The notes: generated by a model from the letters alone, not told the origin. Counted from the first letter of the stretch, positions 10,771 to 23,530 are shown. The stretch is 64,000 nt of DNA from Symbiodinium natans (GCA_905221605.1 CAJNDS010000058.1:417501-481500), one strand, 5' to 3'. Program-made: numbers and translations.

Positions 10771-12605
10771 GGCAGAAATTAATAATTTTAATAATTGTAA
10801 TAATTTTAATAATTTTAATAATTTTAATATTTTTAATAATCCTGAGAGGCTCCCGGAAAATTAAAATTATTAACAATATTAAAATTGTTAAAATTATTAA
10901 TTTCTGCCCTGAGAGGCTCCCGGAAAATTAAAATTATTAAAACTATTAAAATTATTAATTTCTGCCATGAGAGGCTCCCGGAAAATTAAAATTATCAAAA
11001 TTATTAAAATGATTAATTATTAAAATTATTAAAATTATTAAAATTATTAAAATTATTAAAATTATTAAAATTATTAGTTTCTGCCCTGAGAGGCTCCCGG
11101 AAAATTAAAATTATTAAAATTATTAAAATTATTAAAATTATTAAAATTATTAAAATTATTAAAATTATTAAAATTATTAAAATTATTAATTTCTGCCCTG
11201 AGAGGCTCCCGGAAAATTAAAATTATTAAAATTATTAAAATTATTAAAATTATTAAAATTATTAAAATTATTAAAATTATTAAAATTATTAAAATTATTA
11301 AAATTATTAAAATTATTAAAATTGTTAAAATTATTAAAATTATTAATTTCTGCCCTGGGAGGCTCCCGGAAAATTAAAATTATTAAAATTATTAAAATTA
11401 TTAAAATTATTAAAATTATTAAAATTATTAAAATTATTAAAATTATTAAAATTATTAAAACTATTAATTTCTGCCCTGGGAGGCTCCCGGAAAATTAAAA
11501 TTATTAAAATTATTAAAATTATTAAAATTATTAAAATTATTAAAATTATTAATTTCTGCCCTGAGAGGCTCCCGGAAAATTAAAATTATTAAAATTATTA
11601 AAATTATTAAAATTATTAAAATTATTAAAAATATTAATTTCTGCCCTGGGAGGCTCCCGGAAAATTAAAATTATTAAAATTTTTAAAATTATTAAAATTA
11701 TTAATTTCTGCCCTGAGAGACTCCCGGAAAATTAAAATTATTAAAATTATTAAAATTATTAAAATTATTAAAATTATTAAAATTATTAAAATTATAAAAA
11801 TTATAAAAATTATTAAAATTATTGAAATTATTGAAATTATTGAAATTTTTAAAATTTTAATTATTAATGGTTTCATAATTTCAAAAATTGTAACAATTTT
11901 AATAATTTTAATAATTTTAATAATTTTAATTTTCCGGGAGCCTCTCAGGGCAGAAAATAATAATTTTAATATTGTTAATAATTTTAATAATTTTAATAAT
12001 TTTAATTTTCCGGGAGCCTCTCAGGGCAGAAATTAATAATTTTAATAATTTTAATAATTTTAATAATTTTAATAATTTTAATAATTTTATTAATTTTAAT
12101 AATTTTAATTTTCCGGGAGCCTCCCAGGGCAGAAATTAATAATTTTAATAATTTTAATAATTTTAATAATTTTAATAATTTTAATAATTTTAATAATTTT
12201 AATAATTTTAATAATTTTAATAATTTTAATTTTCCGGGAGCCTCTCAGGGCAGAAATTAATAATTTTAATAATTTTAATAATTTTAATAATTTTAATAAT
12301 TTTAATTTTCCGGGAGCCTGTCAGGGCAGAAATTAATAATTTTAATAATTTTAATATTTTTTCTAATTTTAATTTTCAGGGAGCCTCTCAGGGCAGAAAA
12401 TAATAATTTTAATAATTGTAATAATTTTAATAATTTTAATAATTTTAATAATTTTAATTTTCCGGGAGCCTCTCAGGGCAGAAATTAATAATTTTAATAA
12501 TTTTAATAATTTTAATAATTTTAATTTTCCGGGAGCCTCTCAGGGCAGAAATTAATAATTTTAATAATTTTAATAATTTTAATAATTTTAATAATTTTAA
12601 ATGTA
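10771..12605. repeat. Palindromic AT satellite with GC-rich spacer
   Basis: The basic unit is 9 bp (AAAATTATT or its complement AATAATTTT). It is interrupted by a spacer of about 22 bp, TTCTGCCCTGAGAGGCTCCC plus GG, followed by AAAATT. Ten spacers read forward (first at 10841, last at 11706-11727) and eight read in reverse (first at 11934, last at 12529-12550). The axis of symmetry lies near 11860. The extreme left edge (10771-10840) starts again in reverse orientation. AT runs between spacers vary from about 30 to 140 bp. Some spacers carry GGGAGGCTCCC, itself a perfect palindrome. It has no coding capacity. Confidence 0.9.
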
Positions 12606-12847
12606 CTTTTTTAGCTTAGAATCAGTAAAAACTGAAAATTTGCTCAAAGAATCCTACAACATAGTAAAAAATCGCAAAAATTGACCAATTTTGGGGGCCC
12701 GTGTAGTATAAAATCAAATAAAAAACGGTACGTGAGAATGCCTTCAGATGCAGGAGAAAAGAGTACCCAGAAACCGCGGTATCATCTCCAAAAAATGACA
12801 AAAACACACCGTACTCTCCTACGCGATCCTACGCGCTATCCTGCATT
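12606..12847. other. Unique junction, no gene seen
   Basis: AT-rich single-copy-looking sequence between the AT palindrome and the pyrimidine-rich tandem array. Short overlapping open frames on both strands give no recognisable product. Confidence 0.5.
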
Positions 12848-15101
12848 CCTTCCTCTTTGTCTTTGGTTCGGAAAAGAAAGGAACGGCTACCAGCCTCCCT
12901 CCCGACTTACATCTTTACATTCTCTTGTTTCGTCCTGCTCACCCGGAAAGAAGGTCTGCCTCCAGTCTTTCCTCGCCTCCCTGCTCACTATTATGAGTTC
13001 CTTTCACTTCTCTTCTGTTGCTTACATTCTTCTCAAAAGTGTGAAAGGTGCGGGGGACATCCCTTTCACTTTGTCTCTTCTGGGGAAATTCCCAATTGCA
13101 GGAGGCTCTCTCTCCTTGTCTTTGTTCTGTGTTCATATAGGGAATGAAGATAGAAGATGAATAAATAAGAAAGAATCATGTCTATAATGTCCTCTATCCG
13201 TGTCTCTTGTGATTTCTTCATTTCCTATCTCTGCAGATTCTTCAAAATGGAAGGCGGACTTCTTCCTCCAACCAAAAGCGACCTTCTCAAAAAGAAGACA
13301 AGAGACGAACATCAATCACCGGAACCTGACTCCTAATCTCCTGTGTTTCCTTGCCTCTTTCCTCGCTATTCTCTCTTCCTTTCTTCTTTCCCGGTGCTTA
13401 CATTCCCATCAACATGAAAATTGAGGGGGCAGCGCATCCCTTTCCTTTCCCCATCAAAGAAAGGCTGCCTTCCTATCCGCGTATGTTCTTCCCTCTTCCT
13501 TCCGAAAAGACTATAAGAGGTAGGGGTAAACAGAATGAAAGAGGAGTCTCCTGTTGCTTTCCGACTACCTTCTCACCACACAAAGGAACCTTCCCACTCT
13601 TCCCTACTTTCTTTCTTTTATCTTTTTGCACTTTACGGTTCCCGCTGAGAAAATGAGACGTTTCCCACTGAGAAAATGAGACAATGATGACAATAAGGAA
13701 AAAAGATCACCTGCCTGTATTTTCAGACCTGTCCGCTGCATCTTTTCCCTTTACATCGCAGATTGAAGGAAAGCAAAAAAGTCAGAGGGAAGAATCCCTT
13801 TCCCTACCTTTCCCAGTACATTCCTTGTGCTTTCCATGTTCTTTGGAATTGCTTTGTTCTTCAGCAAGGAAAAGCGCAACTTCCCTCTCAATTTCATGTT
13901 TCCATTTCTCCGATGTCTTTTTCATTCAAGAAGCAAGCGGAGGGGCTGCCTCCTGTGTTTCCTTGCCTCTTTCCTCGCTATTCTCTTTTCCTTTCTCTTC
14001 TCTCTTGGTGCTTACATTCTTATGAAAAACGTGAAAGTTGTGGGGGCATCCCTTTCGCTTTCTCTCTTCTGGGGAAATTCCCAATTGCAGGGGGCTCTCT
14101 CTCCTTGTCTGTCTTCTTTTCTCATACATAGGGAAAGGAGAAAGAAGATGAAGAACTAGGAAAGAATCATTTCCACACATTCCTCTATTCCTACTGTCCG
14201 GAGATTGGCAAGCTTTCGGAAGCTCTGGTCTCTAGTCACGCCTGACCAAAGTCAACTTCCCGTGCGTGAGGGCCATATGTGAGGGGCCAGGAGGGGGGCA
14301 GAAAGTCCGGAATATGGTAGTGTTTCGAGTTTCAAATTCGTTTCCATAGTTTCAAATTAGTCTCAAGTCAGTTTCAAACTAGTTTCAAAATCCAGTTGAA
14401 ATATCGCTGTTAAGGAGGAGCTGCAATTTCTGTCCGCGCTTGTTGAAAACCAGAACCTCTAGAGATTCCTGCATTTTTTGCAATTGCGCGTAGAAAAACG
14501 CAGTTTCCCCTTAACAACGAATTCGCAACTGGATTTTGAAACTGTTTTGCAACTAGTCTGAAACTACAGAAACGAATTTGAAACTTGAAGAACGCAGCAT
14601 TTCTGCTCCCTGGCGCTTGGCCACGCCCAAGCAAGAGGAGGCTAGAAGCCGCGGCTCGCGAAACCAGCAACAACTCTTGCCAAGGCAGCCACGCAATCAC
14701 AAGTCAGTAAATTATCTTGTCTGAGACTGTGTCTCTTCTGAGTTGTTCTATTCCTTTCTCTGCATCCTTTCTTCTTCTCACTTGTCCTTTCACTTTTCTT
14801 TTGTCTCTTCTCACTCCAACCAAAAGGGAAATCGCAAGGGAGTCATATAGGGAAAGGAGACAACGTGAAGAAATAAGAAAGAATCATTTCCATATTGTCC
14901 CCTATTCCTGTCTCTAAATCTGCAGATTTTTCAGAATGGAAGGAGGGCTTCTTTCTCCCTCTCACTTTTCCTTTCGCTTTTCTTTATATTTTCTCACTCC
15001 AACCAAGCAGACAAGGGAGAGGGGTGAGAGATAGAACGCCCTTTACCTTCTCAAAACATAGAGAGGTGACGAAAATCAATCACGGAAACCTATCCTGCCT
15101 T
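12848..15101. repeat. Pyrimidine-rich 2.25-kb unit, copy 1
   Basis: First of four head-to-tail copies. The plus strand is strongly C/T-rich. Inside the unit, diverged sub-blocks repeat a common order: CCTTGCCTCTTTCCTCGC, then TTCTCTTCCTTTC, then GCTTACATTCT, a GGGGGCATCCCTTTC box, and in places CTGGGGAAATTCCC. A block without this pattern (about 14190-14700) carries a long inverted repeat. Open frames are short, overlap on both strands and encode F/L/S-rich low-complexity peptides, so I call no gene. Confidence 0.85.
14326..14590. repeat. Long TTTCAAA-rich inverted repeat (one per 2.25-kb unit)
   Basis: The left arm (about 14326-14397) and right arm (about 14524-14590) are imperfect reverse complements. 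Both contain AGTTTCAAATTCGTTTC and AGTTTCAAAATCCAGTTG in mirrored order, separated by about 125 bp. Within the arms the words GTTTCAAA and ACTAGT repeat. Equivalent inverted repeats lie at about 16576, 18825, 21110 and 28281. Transcription would give a hairpin RNA; whether it is transcribed is unknown. Confidence 0.75.
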
Positions 15102-17351
15102 CCTTCCTCTTTGTCTTTGGTTCGGAAAAGAAAGGAACGGCTACCAGCCTCCCTCCCGACTTACATCTTTACATTCTCTTGTTTCGTCCTGCTCAACCGG
15201 AAAGAAGGTCTGCCTCCAGTCTTTCCTCGCCTCCCTGCTCACTATTATGAGTTCCTTTCTCTTCTCTTCTGTTGCTTACATTCTTCTCAAAAGTGTGAAA
15301 GGTGCGGGGGACATCCCTTTCACTTTGTCTCTTCTGGGGAAATTCCCAATTGCAGGAGGCTCTCTCTCCTTGTCTTTGTTCTGTGTTCATATAGGGAATG
15401 AAGATAGAAGATGAATAAATAAGAAAGAATCAAGTCTATAATGTCCTCTATCCGTGTCTCTTGTGATTTCTTCAATTCCTATCTCTGCAGATTCTTCAAA
15501 ATGGAAGGCGGACTTCTTCCTCCAACCAAAAGCGACCTTCTCAAAAAGAAGACAAGAGACGAACATCAATCACCGGAACCTGACTCCTAATCTCCTGTGT
15601 TTCCTTGCCTCTTTCCTCGCTATTCTCTCTTCCTTTCTTCTCTCCCGGTGCTTACATTCCCATCAACATGAAAATTGAGGGGGCAGCGCATCCCTTTCCT
15701 TTCCCCATCAAAGAAAGGCTGCCTTCCTATCCGCGTATGTTCTTCCCTCTTCCTTCCGAAAAGACTATAAGAGGTAGGGGTAAACAGAATGAAAGAGGAG
15801 TCTCCTGTTGCTTTCCGACTACCTTTCTCACCACAAAAAGGAACCTTCCCACTCTTCCCTACTTTCTTTCTTTTATCTTTTTGCACTTTACGTTTCCCGC
15901 TGAGAAAATGAGACGTTTCCCACTGAGAAAAAGAGACAATGATGACAATAAGGAAAAAAGATCACCTGCCTGTATTTTCAGACCTGTCCGCTGCATCTTT
16001 TCCCTTTACATCGCAGATTGAAGGAAAGCAAAAAAAGGGAAGAATCCCTTTCCCTACCTTTCCCAGTTCATTCCTTGTGCTTTCCATGTTCTTTGGAATT
16101 GCTTTGTTCTTCAGCAAGGAAAAGCGCAACTTCCCTCTCAATTTCATGTTTCCATTTCTCCGATGTCTTTTTCATTCAAGAAGCAAGCGGAGGGGCTGCC
16201 TCCTGTGTTTCCTTGCCTCTTTCCTCGCTATTCTCTTTTCCTTTCTCTTCTCTCTTGGTGCTTACATTCTTATGAAAAACGTGAAAGTTGTGGGGGCATC
16301 CCTTTCGCTTTCTCTCTTCTGGGGAAATTCCCAATTGCAGGGGGCTCTCTCTCCTTGTCTGTCTTCTTTTCTCATACATAGGGAAAGGAGAAAGAAGATG
16401 AAGAACTAGGAAAGAATCATTTCCACACATTCCTCTATTCCTACTGTCCGGAGATTGGCAAGCTTTCGGAAGCTCTGGTCTCTAGTCACGCCTGACCAAA
16501 GTCAACTTCCCGTGCGTGAGGGCCATATGTGAGGGGCCAGGAGGGGGGCAGAAAGTCCGGAATATGGTAGTGTTTCGAGTTTCAAAATCGTTTCCATAGT
16601 TTCAAATTAGTCTCAAGTCAGTTTCAAACTAGTTTCAAAATCCAGTTGAAATATCGCTGTTAAGGAGGAGCTGCAATTTCTGTCCGCGCTTGTTGAAAAC
16701 CAGAACCTCTAGAGATTCCTGCATTTTTTGCAATTGCGCGTAGAAAAACGCAGTTTCCCCTTAACAACGAATTCGCAACTGGATTTTGAAACTGTTTTGC
16801 AACTAGTCTGAAACTACAGAAACGAATTTGAAACTTGAAGAACGCAGCATTTCTGCTCCCTGGCGCTTGGCCACGCCCAAGCAAGAGGAGGCTAGAAGCC
16901 GCGGCTCGCGAAACCAGCAACAACTCTTGCCAAGGCAGCCACGCAATCACAAGTCAGTAAATTATCTTGTCTGAGACTGTGTCTCTTCTGAGTTGTTCTA
17001 TTCCTTTCTCTGCATCCTTTCTTCTTCTCACTTGTCCTTTCACTTTTCTTTTGTCTCTTCTCACTCCAACCAAAAGGGAAATCGCAAGGGAGTCATATAG
17101 GGAAAGGAGACAACGTGAAGAAATAAGAAAGAATCATTTCCATATTGTCCCCTATTCCTGTCTCTAAATCTGCAGATTTTTCAGAATGGAAGGAGGGCTT
17201 CTTTCTCCCTCTCACTTTTCCTTTCGCTTTTTTTTATATTTTCTCACTCCAACCAAGCAGACAAGGGAGAGGGGTGAGAGATAGAACGCCCTTTACCTTC
17301 TCAAAACATAGAGAGGTGACGAAAATCAATCACGGAAACCTATCCTGCCTT
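15102..17351. repeat. Pyrimidine-rich 2.25-kb unit, copy 2
   Basis: Nearly identical to copy 1, with small indels and substitutions (for example AAGTCAGAGGG shortened to AAAGGG near 16030). Such high identity implies recent amplification or ongoing homogenisation. Confidence 0.85.
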
Positions 17352-19637
17352 CCTTCCTCTTTGTCTTTGGTTCGGAAAAGAAAGGAACGGCTACCAGCCT
17401 CCCTCCCGACTTACATCTTTACATTCTCTTGTTTCGTCCTGCTCAACCGGAAAGAAGGTCTGCCTCCAGTCTTTCCTCGCCTCCCTGCTCACTATTATGA
17501 GTTCCTTTCTCTTCTCTTCTGTTGCTTACATTCTTCTCAAAAGTGTGAAAGGTGCGGGGGACATCCCTTTCACTTTGTCTCTTCTGGGGAAATTCCCAAT
17601 TGCAGGAGGCTCTCTCTCCTTGTCTTTGTTCTGTGTTCATATAGGGAATGAAGATAGAAGATGAATAAATAAAACAGAATCAAGTCTATAATGTCCTCTA
17701 TCCGTGTCTCTTGTGATTTCTTCAATTCCTATCTCTGCAGATTCTTCAAAATGGAAGGCGGACTTCTTCCTCCAACCAAAAGCGACCTTCTCAAAAAGAA
17801 GACAAGAGACGAACATCAATCACCGGAACCTGACTCCTAATCTCCTGTGTTTCCTTGCCTCTTTCCTCGCTATTCTCTCTTCCTTTCTTCTCTCCCGGTG
17901 CTTACATTCCCATCAACATGAAAATTGAGGGGGCAGCGCATCCCTTTCCTTTCCCCATCAAAGAAAGGCTGCCTTCCTATCCGCGTATGTTCTTCCCTCT
18001 TCCTTCCGAAAAGACTATAAGAGGTAGGGGTAAACAGAATGAAAGAGGAGTCTCCTGTTGCTTTCCGACTACCTTCTCACCACAAAAAGGAACCTTCCCA
18101 CTCTTCCCTACTTTCTTTCTTTTATCTTTTTGCACTTTACGTTTCCCGCTGAGAAAATGAGACGTTTCCCACTGAGAAAAAGAGACAATGATGACAATAA
18201 GGAAAAAAGATCACCTGCCTGTATTTTCAGACCTGTCCGCTGCATCTTTTCCCTTTACATCGCAGATTGAAGGAAAGCAAAAAAAGGGAAGAATCCCTTT
18301 CCCTACCTTTCCCAGTTCATTCCTTGTGCTTTCCATGTTCTTTGGAATTGCTTTGTTCTTCAGCAAGGAAAAGCGCAACTTCCCTCTCAATTTCATGTTT
18401 CCATTTCTCCGATGTCTTTTTCATTCAAGAAGCAAGCGGAGGGGCTGCCTCCTGTGTTTCCTTGCCTCTTTCCTCGCTATTCTCTTTTCCTTTCTCTTCT
18501 CTCTTGGTGCTTACATTCTTATGAAAAACGTGAAAGTTGTGGGGGCATCCCTTTCGCTTTCTCTCTTCTGGGGAAATTCCCAATTGCAGGGGGCTCTCTC
18601 TCCTTGTCTGTCTTCTTTTCTCATACATAGGGAAAGGAGAAAGAAGATGAAGAACTAGGAAAGAATCATTTCCACACATTCCTCTATTCCTACTGTCCGG
18701 AGATTGGCAAGCTTTCGGAAGCTCTGGTCTCTAGTCACGCCTGACCAAAGTCAACTTCCCGTGCGTGAGGGCCATATGTGAGGGGCCAGGAGGGGGGCAG
18801 AAAGTCCGGAATATGGTAGTGTTTCGAGTTTCAAATTCGTTTCCATAGTTTCAAATTAGTCTCAAGTCAGTTTCAAACTAGTTTCAAAATCCAGTTGAAA
18901 TATCGCTGTTAAGGAGGAGCTGCAATTTCTGTCCGCGCTTGTTGAAAACCAGAACCTCTAGAGATTCCTGCATTTTTTGCAATTGCGCGTAGAAAAACGC
19001 AGTTTCCCCTTAACAACGAATTCGCAACTGGATTTTGAAACTGTTTTGCAACTAGTCTGAAACTACAGAAACGAATTTGAAACTTGAAGAACGCAGCATT
19101 TCTGCTCCCTGGCGCTTGGCCACGCCCAAGCAAGAGGAGGCTAGAAGCCGCGGCTCGCGAAACCAGCAACAACTCTTGCCAAGGCAGCCACGCAATCACA
19201 AGTCAGTAAATTATCTTGTCTGAGACTGTGTCTCTTCTGAGTTGTTCTATTCCTTTCTCTGCATCCTTTCTTCTTCTCACTTGTCCTTTCACTTTTCTTT
19301 TGTCTCTTCTCACTCCAACCAAAAGGGAAATCGCAAGGGAGTCATATAGGGAAAGGAGACAACGTGAAGAAATAAGGAAGAATCATTTCCATATTGTCCC
19401 CTATTCCTGTCTCTGAAGAATCATTTCCATATTGTCCCCTATTCCTGTCTCTAAATCTGCAGATTTTTCAGAATGGAAGGAGGGCTTCTTTCTCCCTCTC
19501 ACTTTTCCTTTCGCTTTTTTTATATTTTCTCACTCCAACCAAGAAGACAAGGGAGAGGGGTGAGAGATAGAACGCCCTTTACCTTCTCAAAACATAGAGA
19601 GGTGACGAAAATCAATCACGGAAACCTATCCTGCCTT
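17352..19637. repeat. Pyrimidine-rich 2.25-kb unit, copy 3
   Basis: Matches copies 1 and 2 but is longer by about 36 bp, mainly because of a 38-bp tandem duplication (19377-19414 and 19415-19452). Confidence 0.85.
19377..19452. repeat. 38-bp tandem duplication inside copy 3
   Basis: Two adjacent identical 38-bp copies beginning GAAGAATCATTTCCATATTG and ending CCTGTCTCT. Copies 1 and 2 have only one. Confidence 0.9.
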
Positions 19638-21890
19638 CCTTCCTCTTTGTCTTTGGTTCGGAAAAGAAAGGAACGGCTACCAGCCTCCCTCCCGACTTAC
19701 ATCTTACATTCTCTTGTTTCGTCCTGCTCAACCGGAAAGAAGGTCTGCCTCCAGTCTTTCCTCGCCTCCCTGCTCACTATTATGAGTTCCTTTCTCTTCT
19801 CTTCTGTTGCTTACATTCTTCTCAAAAGTGTGAAAGGTGCGGGGGACATCCCTTTCACTTTGTCTCTTCTGGGGAAATTCCCAATTGCAGGAGGCTCTCT
19901 CTCCTTGTCTTTGTTCTGTGTTCATATAGGGAAAGAAGAAAGAAGATGAATGAATAAGAAAGAATCATGTCTATAATGTCCTCTATCCGTGTCTCTTGTG
20001 ATTTCTTCAATTCCTATCTCTGCAGATTCTTCAAAATGGAAGGCGGACTTCTTCCTCCAACCAAAAGCGACCTTCTCAAAAAGAAGACAAGAGACGAACA
20101 TCAATCACCGGAACCTGACTCCTAATCTCATGTGTTTCCTTGCCTCTTTCCTCGCTATTCTCTCTTCCTTTCTTCTCTCCTGGTGCTTACATTCTTATCA
20201 ACATGAAAATTGAGGGGGCAGTGCATCCCTTTCCTTTTCCCCATCAAAGAAAGGCTGCCTTCCTATCCGCGTATGTTCTTCCCTCTTGCTTCCCAAAAAG
20301 ACTATAAGAGGTAGGGATAAACAGAATGAAAGAGGAGTCTCCTGTTGCTTTCCGACTACCTTCTCACCACAAAAAGGAACCTTCCAACTCTTCCCTACTT
20401 TCTTTCTTTTATCTTTTTGCACTTTACGTTTCCCGCTGAGAAAATGAGACGTTTCCCACTGAGAAAAAGAGACAATGATGACAATAAGGAAAAAAGATCA
20501 CCTGCCTGTATTTTCAGACCTGTCCGCTGCATCTTTCCCTTTACATCGCAGATTGAAGGAAAGCAAAAAAGTCAGAGGGAAGAATCCCTTTCCCTACCTT
20601 TCCCAGTACATTCCTTGTGCTTTCCATGTTCTTTGGAATTGCTTTGTTCTTCAGCAAGGAAAAGCGCAACTTCCCTCTCAATTTCATGTTTCCATTTCTC
20701 CGATGTCTTTTTCATTCAAGAAGCAAGCGGAGGGGCTGCCTCCTGTGTTTCCTTGCCTCTTTCCTCGCTATTCTCTTTTCCTTTCTCTTCTCTTTTGGTG
20801 CTTACATTCTTCTCAAAAACGTGAAAGTTGCGGGGGCATCCCTTTCGCTTTCTCTTCTGGGGAAATTCCTAATTGCAGGGGGCTCTCTCCTTGTCTGTCT
20901 TCTTTTCTCATACATAGGGAAAGGAGAAAGAAGATGAAGAACTAGGAAAGAATCATTTCCACACATTCCTCTATTCCTACTGTCCGGAGATTGGCAAGCT
21001 TTCGGAAGCTCTGGTCTCTAGTCACGCCTGACCAAAGTCAACTTCCCGTGCGTGAGGGCCATATGTGAGGGGCCAGGAGGGGGGCAGAAAGTCCGGAATA
21101 TGGTAGTGTTTCGAGTTTCAAAATCGTTTCCATAGTTTCAAATTAGTCTCAAGTCAGTTTCAAACTAGTTTCAAAATCCAGTTGAAATATCGCTGTTAAG
21201 GAGGAGCTGCAATTTCTGTCCGCGCTTGTTGAAAACCAGAACTTCTGCATGTTTTGCAATTGCGCGTAGAAAAACGCAGTTTCCCCTTAACAACGATTTT
21301 GCAACTGGATTTTGAAACTATTTTGCAACTAGTCTGAAACTACAGAAACGAATTTGAAACTTGAAAAACGCAGCATTTCTGCTCCCTGGCGCTTGGCCAC
21401 GCCCAAGCAAGAGGAGGCCAGAAGCTGCGGCTCGCGAAACACGCCTGGATCGAAAAGTGCACCTCCGACTTTCTTCCCAAAAGCCATTCCAGCAACAACT
21501 CTTGCCAAGGCAGCCACGCAATCACAAGTCAGCAAATTATCTTGTCTGAGACTGTGTCTCTTCTGAGTTTTTCTATTCCTATCTCTGCGTCCTTTCTCCT
21601 TCTCACTTTTCCTTTCACTTTTCTTTTGTCTCTTCTCACTCCAACCAAAAGGGAAATCGCAAGGGAGTCATATAGGGAAAGGAGACAACGTGAAGAAATA
21701 AGAAAGAATCATTTCCATATTGTCCCCTATTCCTGTCTCTAAATCTGTAGATTTTTCAGAATGGAAGGAGGGCTTCTTTCTCCCTCTCACTTTTCCTTTC
21801 GCTTTTCTTTATATTTTCTCACTCCAACCAAAAAGACAAGGGAGAGAGGTGGGAGATATAAAGCCCTTTACCTTCCCAAAACAGAGAAAA
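19638..21890. repeat. Pyrimidine-rich 2.25-kb unit, copy 4 (diverged)
   Basis: The most divergent copy. It lacks the ACCTCTAGAGATT segment found near 14455 in copy 1. It has an extra insert (about 21441-21490, GCCTGGATCGAAAAGTGCAC) inside the region that follows the long inverted repeat. It leads directly into the divergent tail at 21891. Confidence 0.8.
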
Positions 21891-22545
21891 GTGACGAGAA
21901 TCAATCAGGGAAACCTGGCTCCTAATCTCCTCGGTTTCCGCTCTTTCCTCGTTATTCTCTCTTCCTTTCTTCTCTGCTGGCGCTTGCATTCTTATCAAAA
22001 TATGAAAGTTGCGGGGGCATCCCTTTCACTTTCTCCCTTCTACGGGCACTTCACTCCTTTTTTCCCACTATCTTCTTCGATCTTCCTTCCGAAAAAATTC
22101 GAAAAGGAAGCGATAGACCAGGGTGAAGGAGCAGTTTCCATCTTCGTTCCCGGCACCTTCTTATTCGTTCTTCTCTCTTATTCTCTCTTTGTTTCTTTTC
22201 TTCCGCCCAAAACAGGAATTGCCGCAGGGCTCTCTCTCCTAATCTTTCTTCTTTACTCATATGGGAATGATAAAGAAGAAGAAATGAGAAAGAATCATGA
22301 GCTCTTCTTTTCGTATCTCTTCAGCATTTTCAGCATGGAAGGCGGGCCAGAGGCGAGAGAGTGCAAAGGGAAGAGACGCGAGAGATCAATGGGGACAAGC
22401 GAAGGGACGTGCGGGGAAAGGAGGGACAGCCCGGTCGAGACAAGCTCCCGAGAACCTGCGTGCAGGCAGGTGATCTTTCTGCACTTATCTTCATCATTGT
22501 CTCATTTTCTTAGTGGGAAACGTAGAATGCAAACAAGATAAAAGA
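21891..22545. repeat. Divergent tail of the 2.25-kb array
   Basis: The beginning keeps sub-block order (TCCTAATCTCCT, TTCCTCGTTATTCTCTCTTCC, GGGGGCATCCCTTTC) but is clearly diverged. 22331-22545 is unlike any other part of the unit. A 273-codon open frame crosses this part from 21720. It is F/L/S-rich and truncated by a stop in the duplicate copy (28893-29432), so I regard it as chance. Confidence 0.65.
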
Positions 22546-23216
22546 AAGTCAAGGGAAGAAAGAGAAGGGTTCCTTTTTGTGGTGAGAAGGTAGTCGGAAA
22601 GCAAAAGGACACTCCTCTTTCATTCTGTTTATCCCTGCCTCTTATAGTCTTTTTCGGAAGGAAGAGAAAAGAAAATATGCGGATAGGAAGGGAGCCTTTC
22701 TTCGATGGGAAAAGTGAAAGAAATGCCCCCGCACCTGTCACACAAAGCAACAGAAGAGAAAAGAAAGGAAGTTATAACAGTGCAGAAGGAGGCGAGGAAA
22801 CACTAGAGGCCGCCCTTCTTGTGTCCGTTTGAGCGTGACGAAACAAAAGAAATGGAAAGATGAAAGTCGGGAGGGGGGCTGGTAGCTGTTCCTTTCTTTT
22901 CCGAACCAGGATTCCAGGATAGCGAAGGAAATAGTAGGGAAAGGCCCTCTTTCTTCTTTCGTGTTTATTTATGTCTGCACTGTGCAAAGAAAAGAAGGCG
23001 GGGACAGGCCGTTTAGAAATGAAAGCAGGCGATCTTTTCATCCATTTTGGTCACCTTTCTATTTATTGACCCTTGTCTTCTCCCTTCTGCTTGGAGTGAG
23101 AAAAGAAAAGTGAAAGGAAAAGTGAGAGGGAAAATGAAGCCCTCCTTCCATTCTGAAAAATCAGCAGAGATAGGAATAGAAGAACTCCGAAGATAGGAAC
23201 ACAGGAACGTCTGCAC
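22546..23216. repeat. Inverted partial copy of the 2.25-kb unit
   Basis: Reverse complement of unit segments. 22565-22710 mirrors 13450-13590, including the CTATAAGAGGTAGGG box. 22800-22930 mirrors the start of the unit. 23075-23180 mirrors 14910-15020. The array therefore ends in a fold-back, and the strand switches from pyrimidine- to purine-rich. Confidence 0.8.
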
Positions 23217-23530
23217 ATGATTCTTTCTTTTTCCTCCTTTTCTTTCTAGATTCTGGGTTTAGGAGTTAGAGTTTAGGAAATACGGTATAGAGTTTCTTGT
23301 GTAGGGTTTTAGAGTGTACGAATTTGTGGTCAGGGTTCCGGGCTTAGGGTCTGAGAGTGCAAGAGCCAAAACATTTATCAGTCCGAAATGAGTTGTCTAA
23401 GTGCGCATATGCGTGAGACGTTGTCGGAGAAGTAGCTGGGTTGTCTTGGATATGCTAAAATTGATTAATAATCCCAGGCGGTAGCTTCTAAATAGACCCT
23501 ATTTTGCTCAGCCACGGGGGGGGGGGGGTT
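23217..23530. other. Common tail of the duplicated block
   Basis: Telomere-derived, much-mutated sequence (GGGTTTAGGAGTTAGAG and similar), ending with GCTTCTAAATAGACCC and a G run at 23516-23528. No gene seen. It is repeated almost identically at 30421-30730. Confidence 0.7.

Noticed and set aside
11634-11876. 80-codon I/N-rich frame in the AT satellite
   Set aside because: Pure translation of a 9-bp repeat.
10841-12550. Regularly recurring 22-bp sequence with variable spacers, CRISPR-like at first sight
   Set aside because: The intervening sequences are all the same AT satellite, orientation flips, spacing is irregular, and the context is eukaryotic. It is a compound satellite.
12848-22541. 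Many open frames of 60-273 codons in the pyrimidine-rich array
   Set aside because: They overlap on both strands, are F/L/S- or K/E/R-rich low complexity, and follow from C/T skew. The longest is truncated in the duplicate copy.
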